From Kryptolebias marmoratus (Eukaryota > Chordata > Actinopteri > Cyprinodontiformes > Rivulidae): a stretch of 64,000 bases of DNA. The position numbers and the translations under genes were made by a program. Positions 13,201 through 25,200 of this stretch are shown piece by piece. The stretch spans positions 16,179,567 to 16,243,566 of the forward strand of contig NC_051440.1 in NCBI RefSeq assembly GCF_001649575.2. The letters are read 5' to 3'. Every line of letters begins with the position of its first letter. Within the stretch, counting starts at the first letter, position 1. The notes under the pieces are model-generated. The model had not been told where the DNA came from. It searched no databases and was given only the letters and a program-made list of their open reading frames with translations.

Positions 13201-16200
13201 TCTGCTATCGCAGACAGGCAGTTTGTGCTTGACAAAAACCGTGAGGGATTAAAAAGAACATAGATAAAAGGAGATTAAACACACGGAGCAATTTCCAATT
13301 TGACAAAACAGAGAGTAAACTAATCCTGACAAGCTTTGAGGAGGTTTATTGTGTCTTACAATGACAACACTGCAACAATGGCTTTGCTTGGAGAAAATGT
13401 GTTAAAACGGATCTCTAGGTTTTTATGTGATTTTGGGAAAAATGGTGCAGACTGCCACCAGACTTTGTCACATACGATCCATGCTAGCCGTTGTTTTTTG
13501 TTTGTTTGTTTGTGAAGTATTCTCTGTCTGAATGATGACTGACCTCGTATCTCTACCTGTGCTCCAGCTGCTCCGCTATCAGCCAAACACCGGACCTCCA
13601 GGACACCTTGTGTCTCCTGCACAGCCAGACCCAACGGGGTCTCACTCCCCTGGTCTTAGACCCCTCCTCCCCCCCACAGACACCCGGCTCCTTATAGCCA
13701 CTCACTCAATTTATAAATATCTCAAGCTTAATCTCTTCTTTTTTCTACATCTCTACTCTTTTTTTTTTCCTGCTCATACAATATTTCCAGAGGAGCTGAA
13801 AAGAAGAACAGGATGAGTATGTTTTTCTATCTTTCTGTCTTTCAAATCAAGATTTTCAGTGTGCAAACTCCTTATCCTAATGCCTCTGTGCCTCTGTGTG
13901 TTTTAAAATGGCATCTCAATGTTTTATAGTACTGCAGCTGTGCTGTTTTTCTGTTTGATTAATGTCATTTGCCATTGTTCTACTTTAACATGTTGCTCAT
14001 TTTGTTCATTTATAACAATCCTTGTAATAATAATAAGCATTCTATATGTTAAAAATGACAAAAACTTTACTGTTTATTTTCTGTAAATTGTTAGTATCTG
14101 GCTGATGCTCTGCCCTGATGCTTCAATACAGAGTAAAGACGATCAGCGATAGCTGAAAATACTAACACTACTTATCTTCACTCACAGTGCCGAGCGACCC
14201 GGTCTCAAACCTGACAGCTCAGATCTTCAGCTCCACGGCCATCATCGTGAGCTGGGATCCTCCCACGGAGCCGAACGGTCGCCCCTACTACATCCTCACC
14301 TTACAGGAGGCCGGCATATTCCCAAACATAACCAGCTCGGGGACCCCAGCTGTCAATAAGACCATCAAACACACCACGACCGATAACGTCTTCCTATTTA
14401 CCAAGCTCAGGAAGTACTTCCCTTATGTGCTGACTGTTACTCCAGCAACTGGTGCTGGTGCTGCCTACAACCAAACCAGCACCATGAACCTGAGAACAGA
14501 TGATGACAGTGAGTTTACCCACAGATTTTAACCTATGAAGAAGCGTTTGTGTAATTGCTGCAACACTGACATTTTTGTGGGCGTGTCTCTTTTTCAGTTC
14601 CCAGTTCTCCTCCATTTCTGGTGTCTACGACAAACCTGTCTACGTCCTCCATCGCTGTGGTGTGGCAGCGCCCTCTGGAGGCCAATGGAGAAATAACGGA
14701 GTACACTCTCACTCTGTCTGGCCCAGGGGACTCCAACACGACACAGACCCCCAACACCTCGGTCATCCTCACCGACCTGCTCTCATACACAGCCTACAAT
14801 CTCACCATCACAGCTGCGACACGGAAAGGCGCAGGGCCCAGCCTGCTCGTGCAGCTTCACACAGATGAGGGGGGTGAGTGTGGCTGCAGGTTTAAAACTT
14901 CGTCATAAATCTCTGCTGTTTCTCTAAAGCTGGGGTGTCAAACCCAGTGACGCAAGGGGGCCAAAATTAAAAATTTGGTCCTAGCCAAGGGCCAATCAAC
15001 ATTTATTAAAAATTACGTAAATTAACCTTGGTTTTAGATGTATTACGTCAAATCATTCATATAGAAATATCAATGACCTTTTCCCAGTTACAGATTATAC
15101 AGAATTTAGAGCAAACATACTTTAATAAACGCAGACAAATAGATCAAACTTCAAAAGGCACATCATTAGCAGTCATTTCTTACGCCTCACTCAGCTTTTA
15201 AATGAATTTTTTAATATTAAAACAGATTCAATAAAAACCTGATCATACAGAAATTAAAACTATATATTGTTGGCTTCTAAGTCACTGTCAAAAGAAAACT
15301 TCACTAATTAGGCTTAGTTTTTTTTAAAGCAAAATAAGAATCAGAGACTCGATCTGTCCCAGACTAGAGGGCCGGACCTAATGAAATCTAAACGTTATCT
15401 TGGGGGCCGGATGAAACGTTACAGAGGGCCGGATCTGGCCCGCGGGCCTTGAGCTCGACACGTGTGATCTAAAGTCAGTCTCATTCTGCGTTTCAGGCCC
15501 CACGTCTCCTCCCCGTAACCTGACTATATTTAACCACACGGCAGTCTCCGTGTGGCTGAGCTGGGAGCCTCCTCTGGAGCCCAATGGAGTGGTGATAAAG
15601 TACGGATTCCGGATCCGAGACCTCATCACAGAAACCGTCACACATCGGGTACCATTAATTTCACACACTGAAAGCTCCTTCAGAGTAACAATAGGACACA
15701 CACTCACTTCACAGAACCACACCAGTGCTGGCTAATTTCACACTCCAGCTACCCCTCTTCAGTAACATTATACTTAAACGGCACATATGCGTGCCGATAC
15801 GCTGATATCACCCAGCGATGAGGACCGGATAATTTAATCTAGCACGTATTTTCTGTTTGGTTGTGTAGAACTCCTCCGGTCCGTCGACCATGGAGTACCT
15901 GTCAGGCTTTAGGCCCCACAGCTCCTATGAGATCAGTGTGTACAGTTACACCAGAGTGGGCCACGGGAATCAATTCAGCAGCCCTGTGACCTTCACAACG
16001 AACGAGTCAGGTAAACCACACACTGTTCTCACATAAAAGAAGGCACAGTCACACAGTTTTAGGCCTCTGCTGAGTTTACTGTTCAAAGTTATTCTTAGAA
16101 GCTGACATTTGGATGTTTTTTTCAGTTCAAAATACTTTTCGCAAAGGAGCAGACAGGTATGCAGGCATAAGAAGGATCTAACTAATATCAGGAGCCTATA

Positions 16201-19200
16201 TTATGTCATTAGTGCCTGAAAGGCGTGTGTGTGTTTGTTTATCTGTCTGTTAGCAAAGTATCTCATTAAAAAACAGACAGATTTAAATAAATCTATCAGA
16301 ACGTAATCACTGAATGTACTGAATCTACAGCTAATTAACTTTTGGAGTCAACTCCATTTAAGATGGGCTCTACAGCTTATCAACCTTATCAAACACAAAC
16401 AAAAGCTGTAAGTCAGTCAGTTTGACAGATATTGAGCTATAATTTTGCATTGTAGTAGCTGAGAGCCATCTCTGCTCAGTCCTTTGAATGCTAATAGATC
16501 CACACATGAGTTTTGTTTAGAAATGACAGTTTCATTTTGAAAGTGTTTGGTTTCATTCTGGGATATAAGCTTTAAATACCTGTGAGTGGTTAGTGTCTTA
16601 CCTGAAGTAGAGCTTACAAAAGTGTAAAAGGACAAACAAATACCAACATTTGAACCTTTGCAAAATAGGTATCCAGCAGTCGGCTGACTCTTAAGTCTAA
16701 TTTAATTTTTTTTGACAAGCCCATCTTTGACAGGATGTATTGCACAGTGGTGTGGACCAACAGAATCTTTTGATTGAGAAAATAGTGATAAAGTGATGCA
16801 AAAGTAATAAAGTCGGAAAAACAGACAATATACTGTAGCTTTTGCATAAACCTCTAAGACAATTTTCAAGTTTGGGTCATTTCTGACAGTAGAAATTTGT
16901 TCTTCTGAGGCTTTCATTTTCTAAATTTATTAAATGATGTTCTGTGAAAGTTCCTCCCTTCCTCTCCAAACTGAGAACGCTCTGACCACAAGGCCACTGC
17001 AGGTCAGACGGTCTCTTCTCACCCGCACTTCATAGATCCCCACTTTGAAAAACTGCAGTGTGTTTTAAGCTCACGTAGGTAAATGAAGGAATAAAAGCAT
17101 GAACTGCGAATGGGGGGGCATTTTAATCAGTTTGGGAACAGAGTGTCTCCTCTGGGACAGAATAACTTCCTTTTGTGCTTCATAGCTTGAAAACTTTTTA
17201 CATGCTTTCTAATACACTTCAGGAAGGGAACACAGTCCATCAGTGTAAGGCTGACCCTTTGAAAGAAGAGGAAAAAGAAAAAGGACAGACAAGGACAAAA
17301 GACGTACAAAAACATCTGACACAATGTTACGCACAGCTGCCCTGCGGAAAAAGAGTGACACCAGTAATTTAACACCTGAGATTGATATTATTCTGCAAAA
17401 CCTTTCTGTCCTTTTGATAAAAATGTGAATCAGCGAGTAAATAAATGTTAAAATACTCCCAATTAACAAAATATGGATTTTTTTTTTTACAAATATCATT
17501 TATCATTTACAGTTACTCATTTTCTATAAGCCTATTCCAGCTATGATTGTCAGCATGGTAGGGCCAGACACAAAAGACAATAAACTCTTTCATTCAGTCA
17601 GTTCAGAGGCTTCCACAGTTTGAAATCATGCAAGATTTCAAGCCATGAGTGGAAACTGGAGGATCTGCAAACGTCTCACGGAAAACGTCTCACAGAAACT
17701 CCTGCACAGCTGATAGTTGAACCTATAAACCAGGGGTGACCAGTCCTGGTCCTCGAGGGCCACTATCACGCATGTTTTCCTTGTTTCCCTGCTCCGACAC
17801 ACCTGATTCAGACGTTAAATTACCTCTTCATGTTCTGCAGAAGCCTGTTAATCACCCGTTGATTTAAATCAGGTGTGTTGGAGCAGAGAAACAAGGAAAA
17901 CATGCAGGATGGTGGCCCTCAGGACCAGGATTGGCCACCCCTGCTATAAACCATAGAGGAACCTTACAGATCAACACTTTGCATGAATATACAAGAAACA
18001 GAGCTAAATTTATTTGAGGAACAATGTTCCTGCAGAATACTTCACTATAATACCAAAAAACTAAATAGGTTGTAATGTTTAGAATTTCTTTTTGTTTAGA
18101 TCATGTGAACTACTGGAACCCAGAGACTTTAACTTTGCATCAGGTCTGCATTCAGACACATTTTAGCCTCAGTCTGTTCACTTCCCTCTCATTCTGTCTC
18201 TGTCTGCAGTGTCTGATGCTGTGGGGAACCTGTCCTGCTCAGGAGTGAGCTGGGATTCAATTGAGCTTTCCTGGGACACCCCAGCCAACCCCAACGGACA
18301 GATTCTGTTTTACGAGATCATAATAGCGGTCGACCTGCAGAACTTCACAGACCAGACCCACACGCCTGGATACACACTGACCGGGTTGTCACCAGAGCAG
18401 GATTATGCCTTCTTTATCACCGCTGTCAACTCTGCGGGACCAGGAGACGGCGTAAACTGCACGGCCTCCACCCTTTCTGAATCAGGTTGACCATGTTCGG
18501 TGTTTTAAACGTCCAGCTGACAGCTGATGCTCATTTAACAGAGAGCGGACGCCTGATGAACTCCCCTTTGTCTCCTGACAGTTCCAGCCGCCCCTCGCTC
18601 TCTTGCCCTCTCTCAGATCACCTCGAGCGGTCTGAGTCTTGAGTGGGCCCCGCCGCTCTCTGTTCCGGGCCTGCTGAAAGAGTACCACATCGTCGCGCAG
18701 CTGCTTTCCACTGATTGTGAACCGATCGCACAGCCAACTGCAGACGACGAGCTCGCCTCACACTGCGTGGACGCCGAATTCACCGTGTCAGTGAATGCCT
18801 CAGATGGTGCTGAAGGAGGCAGCGTCACCCTCCAGGCCCTGGCAAAATACAGAAACTATCGCTTCAAAGTGGCTGCTGTGACCAACGCCGGAGTTGGAGA
18901 ATATACGCACTGGAAATATGCAATGACTCTGGCTGGAAGTAAGAACCACACACTGATGATACGACCTTTTTATGTCATTAAATGAGAGCTGCCAGCAAGT
19001 TAGAGCTTCAGACAAATGAGTCAATCACTTGCACAAAACTGAACCGTCTTAAGGTGTTGCAGCATAATAATACTAATAATAATCCTGCAGGACCACGTCT
19101 TTAAACTTATTTTAGACTGTTATCACTTACAAATACTAGATTAGTTTTAAATGAGATGAACAAAGAAAGTCATTCAAAGAGCTGTGTTTTATGTTATCTT

Positions 19201-22200
19201 GCTAATGACGTGTAATAACTTAACATTCCACAATTTAGCTGTAAAGTCTTTAAAAGTTTGACCAAATGGCTCCTAACACCTGAGACATTAACAGCGTCAG
19301 AGTGTGTATTAGCATAATCACTTTACGCTCTAATATAAACTGCCTAAATATAATAACTTATCCATCCTGATGGCACTAATGCATGCAAGTCTTTAGTGTG
19401 GTAATTCAGGATCTGAGAGAATGAATGACCTATTTTCTCTGATTTTGTTTAGTCTTGTGTGAATGACATGTCAGCCAGGCATAAGTTGAGCCGCTGCATT
19501 GAGGTTTGCAGCACATCTCTTTTATTTTTTTGACTCATCTCACCTCCTCAGACCCCGACGCTCCTCCCCGTAACCTGAACGTGACCTCCACCTCCACCAG
19601 CCTTCGCATCGTGTGGGAGGCTCCAGCTGTTCTCTCAGGACCAACTTCATACCTTGTGCAGGTCACATGTTAATCGCGTTAATAGCTTGAGGTTAATGTG
19701 TTAAATCACTGAGGTTTTAGGTGTTTGTTTGTTTTTTTTTAAAGAGCAGCTTAAGGCATTTCCAGCTTTTATAAACTCTGTTTTCTCAGGTGGATGGTCC
19801 TGGTGTGAACTTCTCAACAGTCCGAGCTCCAGGAGAGCTGATGACTGTTGTTGTGACCAACCTGACGGCCTTCACCCACTACACTGTCACCGTCACCGCC
19901 TTCACTGCTTCCCTGGAGGATGCTGGCGCTGATGGCAAAGCAATTGGGCCTATTGTTTTTCAAACAATGGAGGAAGGTAGGTTTCGACTTTATCACTCCT
20001 ACTCTAGCACCTGCTCATCAGCTTACCGCTCTATTTTTGCATCCTTTCTTCTCTTTTCCCAGAACCAAAAGACCCTCCCAAGAATGTCACCGTCTCCGTT
20101 ATCCCGTCGAACGTGACCTTGGTGAGGGTGAGCTTCAGTCCTCCCGAGGAGCCCAACGGAAACATCACTGCCTACTTCCTGTTTGTGTACGAGAAGGAGC
20201 AGCTGGTTAGGAACATCAGCCTCAACAACATCCACGAAGAACCGAACATGGTGGTCGCTTTCATAGAGGGCCTCAAAGGGGGACACACATACAGTATACG
20301 GGTAAAAAGCACACACATTCTGCACAGATGTCACGTCAGTGTAAAACTTTATTGTCCCATTTCATTTACACACAGTAGTCATGTCAGAACATGCATTACA
20401 TGTTTATATGTTATTGTATTAACATATAACACAAAATGCATTCTATATTTCACACATTCACATGTTTTGGTTCAACAGTGTCTTACCTGCACTAACAACA
20501 GACAAATAATTACACTTTTCAGAACTTTATTTTATGGAAAGGTTATGAACAGTTATTATCTTACCTGTTGTGACAAGATCAAGTTGAAGTGCTGTAGTCC
20601 TAAAACAACTCCAGATAATTCATCTTTACATCACTGTCAGATTCAGATTGCATGGCTATTTACATAGAATTTGTTTAAACTTTACTGATGCACTTTTTAA
20701 CTGAAATATCAACGTATCAAGTTCAAGAAATCAGATGTTACAAACGCAGACATATTTGTTAACATATTTGTAAAAAATATCCAAAGGCCCTAACAAACAA
20801 AACAAAAATATACAGAAATTATAATCTTTAGAAAAAAACCAGAAGAAACAACATGCAAATTAGTCCAAGAGGAAAAACAAACACTTATTTGTTGAGTCAG
20901 CAGTGTGGTAAAAGTGCCATTCATTTGTTTATTACTAAGAATTTGAATAGGGTCTTTCGGAAAATCCAAAAATGGACAAAGTTACAATAAAACTCCAAAA
21001 ACAACAAGAAACAATTATAAAATAAAAGCTTAATATGACTGAAGTTTGGGGCAGGTGAAAAACATACCTCACAGGAGGGGTATTACATCTGTCACATGGG
21101 CTGGGAACGCTGAGATAAATTTTAGATGATCTTGTAATCTGTAATCTGTGTGCTGGAGGTAGAAATTCAGCTCCAATGTAGGGGCCTGAGTTTACAAAAA
21201 GATTATCGATGCATCTTGATGGATATTTAATCACACTTCAAACAAAATCCTGAGCATCTTTTTGGTCCTCACTGACTGATATCTCATCAGTCCAGTCTGA
21301 CTTAAAACTTTATTTCTCTGAATGGAGGCTGTTTAAAGAGGTACCAGTTGCAGGTATTAATGGTACATAGCATTTCTCCAGAACCCCACTTTCAAAGATC
21401 TCTCAAAACTTTTAGTAAAACTGACTGTTTTGCTTCTTAAAATTTCTTTCTGTGCTTGTTTGTTTGTAGATTGCAGCAAAGAACAGTGCAGGCAGAAGCC
21501 CACTTAGTCCACATGTCCAGATCACCACAGGGATTAAAGGTAGAGTCCCCCTCATCTCTTCTCTGCAGTGTCCTTTTTTCTTCTTCCAGCAGGAGAAAAA
21601 GTACGAGACAGAACTGCAGCTGCACGGCGTTTTTCTGCTCATTATGATGTAGCAAATATAACTCAGCTATATAATTAGATCTGTGCTGATCACGTACAAA
21701 AGCAATTTTCCTGTTGTTTATTAAACAAGTAAACATAACAGACTTAAATCTCAGCGTTACACAGTTCACCTGTTAACTGTGTGTGTGTGTGTGTTTGTGT
21801 CTCCTCTATATGTGCTGTAGCCCCGTCCAAGCCAACCCAAAAACCCCAAGCAGTGCTGGGCCATGGAGGGGTTGCCATGGTAACCCACAGAAGTATAACC
21901 ATCCACATGCCTGCCTGTTTCTATAGTGACGATAACGGGCCAATCACAAAAATCCAGGTCATCGTGGCCGAGTCAGGGGGTATGACAGCGATCACTTTTT
22001 AGTTGGATACGCTTGTGTTTTTTGGTGCTTTTTTTTCGTGTTTAGACTCTCCAGCAGAGTCCCGTTCCACAGCATGTCGCTGTCCTAAGCTCACAAAGCT
22101 AACAGCATCCGAAGTATGACCCAGTTCATCCTCACTCCCTTCTTTTCCTTCAACTTTTCATGCCGCCACAGTGAGAGACAGCGACAATATGACCAACTGG

Positions 22201-25200
22201 AGGGAGGCGTTTTTCCATCGTCCCGCGCCATACTTTACAGACTCGGGGTTCCCCAACCCCCCGTGTTTGTTGAGGGACAACACGTCGCGTACGAACACCT
22301 TGATCAGAGGCGCTCGCAGTGTGTCCGGGGTCGTCCCGTCGCTGCTGAGGCAAAACCAGTCCACTTCAGGGATGTATGTGATCGGGGAGAACGACAGCTG
22401 CATGGAGGAGAACAACACGGATCCTTTCTGCAACGGGCCTCTGAAGCCCAACACTGTCTATGTGTGAGTCAACTGGACACATTCTGTCCATGCAAAAAAA
22501 AAAAAGAAGGTAAAAATTTAAGTACTTTCTGTCAGACTTCAGTGTTTCTGCTGCGCTGCTGTTTTTTTGTTAACAGGTTTAAATTCAGAGCTACAAACAC
22601 TCAAGGCCAGTACACAGACTCTGAGTACTCAGAGCACATCAGAACTTCAGGTGAGCCAAGAATTTACACTGTTTCACTTCAAAAAGTCACTGTATGCCAA
22701 GGGCAGAAATTCCATTTGACCCCTATTACTGCTATAATCTACTACCAATTACTGCTACATGAACTGTCATGGCCAAATGTACTTAATAATAAGATTAACT
22801 GTAAAATTAACTGTAACAGTGTTCCTTATCAATACTAAATCCCTGATACAAATATATAAATTCAGCAATAAAACTGATTGTAAAATACTGTGGACTGTTT
22901 AGCTTTTACAAATTTTGACAAACTTCTTTTACTCGAACATTGCTGTGTTGTTTATGTTGACATCACCTGGCATCTTTGGCGCTAGCCCCATCCAGCCGAT
23001 ATTGGCACAATATTTGCGTCTGTTATTATATAATCACTAATTATTGTATAATAACGCACTTGTCTTATCTGTGTGAGAATACATCTGATCCTGATGTGAC
23101 GGAAAGCGGCGCTCTTTGCAGCTCTCTCCGAGTTAGCATTAGCAGCTGCTGCATGAACAGCAGCCCCTTTAGCGGCTCTCTCTTCTTCGTCTATCCGATC
23201 TTTCTCATTTTCAAGTGAATTTGAAGTGATTTCTGCTTTCTTCTCTCTGTCAATCCGCTCGGGTTCAAATTGTAAAGGTAGAATGGCAGATTTTGTAGCC
23301 AACCGGCTGGATGAAGCTGGCACTGAAGACGTCGGGTCATGTAAACAACATGGCAGCGTCTGAATAAAGTTTCTCAATTTTCTTTTTGTCAAAATTTATA
23401 AAAACTTGCTGGTCTGCAGTATTTTTACAATCACATTTCATGGCTGAAGCAAATGTTTACCAAACAAGGTCTGTTGTCGACTAGTTGCTATTAACTAGAA
23501 GCTAGCTTCATGCTAGCTCTACGGTACATGTTAGCGGTACATGTTAGCGGTACATGCGATAACTTTATTGTTTTGCTTGTATAAATGGTGGCTATGTTTT
23601 GACTTATTGAAGGGGACAATCTCAGGTTTTTCCAAAATTCGGGGGGGTCTGGACCCCCTTGAGCCCCCCCGGGATTTCCGCCTTTGCTATACGCTAAACA
23701 TTTGTTTTCTTCCACCCCGCAGCTGGCGGGCTGTTGACCAGAGAAGAGCAGATCATTATGGGTGTTTTGCTGTCATTCTTTCTGGCTTTGTTTCTCATCA
23801 TCATCATCTGCTGCTCAGTCAAGTAAGGAAGACGCAAACGCTCCTTTGTTCACCAGAATCCACCTCAAAATGCTCTAAACGTGCCACGTTCCTGCTTCGT
23901 GTGACCATTTCCATTTATTGACTTTTGTTAGGCTCCATCAGCGTAAGAAAGAAGGTGGAACTTATTCCCCCAGAGAGGCAGAGATCATAGAGACGAAGTG
24001 TAAGCTGGATCAGCTGATTGCTGTGGCTGACATGGAGCTGAAACAAGAAAAACTCAATCGGTAAGTCTTCGTTAGAGTTCACAACTTAAAAGCAAAACTT
24101 CACCACTTTTTGGCAGTTTAAGCACGCTACTCGACTTCAGACTCGATTTCGCTGCTCAAGACATTATTCTAAATCCGTGTCAACAAGGCATAAAATTAAA
24201 AAAAAAAAAGAACCTCTTTGCTGCAACCAAGTTGACGTGCGCTCCTGTCAGCCTAGAATCATCTAACGGTGTGGAGTTTGTGCAGAAAATAGAAGCAGAG
24301 AGACGCAAGGCAGCATTGTGGCTTTGTAATTCAGCTTCAGTTCTCTGCAGAACAGAAAACTCGTTCTGTCTGCTTTCTCCAAACACTCAGTGACAAAAAG
24401 TACCATCCAGCCCTTCAAGCGCGGTGTTACTTTTTAGTATGTCGGGCTGGCACTGGAAGAAAATAAGTGAGAATCTGATTTATCTAAACTGAAAAAGCTT
24501 AAAGATTATTACAGCTTAAAACAAAAAACAAACTGAAATGGTCTTTTGTCATAGAAGTTAATTTAAAAAAAAAAAACAAGAAGTGGCAACATTTTTGCAG
24601 CAACATTGAAACATCAGTGGGATGTATGTGTGTCAGTAGTGTGTCAGATTTGTTAGCTTGTGAATTTGAACGCTGCTTTACACAAATGCAAGCATTACTT
24701 AATGGACTTTGTATCAAAATAACCAAAGAGTAGATAAAGTTTTCTAAGCACTTTATGTCTGACTCACTTCTGATAAAGAGTGCAGATTATACTGATAATT
24801 CACCATCCTCTCCTTTCAGCTGTTTTAGTAAAAAAAGTGCATAAATATGCAGCTTTAGTCATGCATTCATAAAGTAAAACCATCAGCTCACTCAGGGAAT
24901 GGCTGCTATGACTTTTGGTTTTTCTAACTTTTATACTTTTCAAAATATTTCACTTTATTTACAGACATTTCTCCCATAGACTTACACTGAAATCTCTTCA
25001 CTTCCCTCAGAAACTTGAAATCTTTTTTAACATGCTTGCTCTTCTTTTGTCTTATACTACTTTTAGTTTTTAGCCAGGTTTTTGTTACTTTCAGATAGCC
25101 TTTTGTTCATTTTTGTTTTGAGCTAATCTTTAGCTACTTTTAGCTAATGTTCTTCTTTTAGCTAGTATTTTTGCTACTTGTAACTTTTGCTATGCTGATT

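Noticed and set aside
20113..20667. Long plus frame continuing past ptprq exon w28 into the intron
   Set aside because: Protein similarity stops at the GTAAAA donor after position 20301; the extension is intron and lacks FN3 features.
22116..22838. 240-codon plus frame over exon w31
   Set aside because: Out of frame with the conserved membrane-proximal sequence, which is read from 22172 in the other frame.
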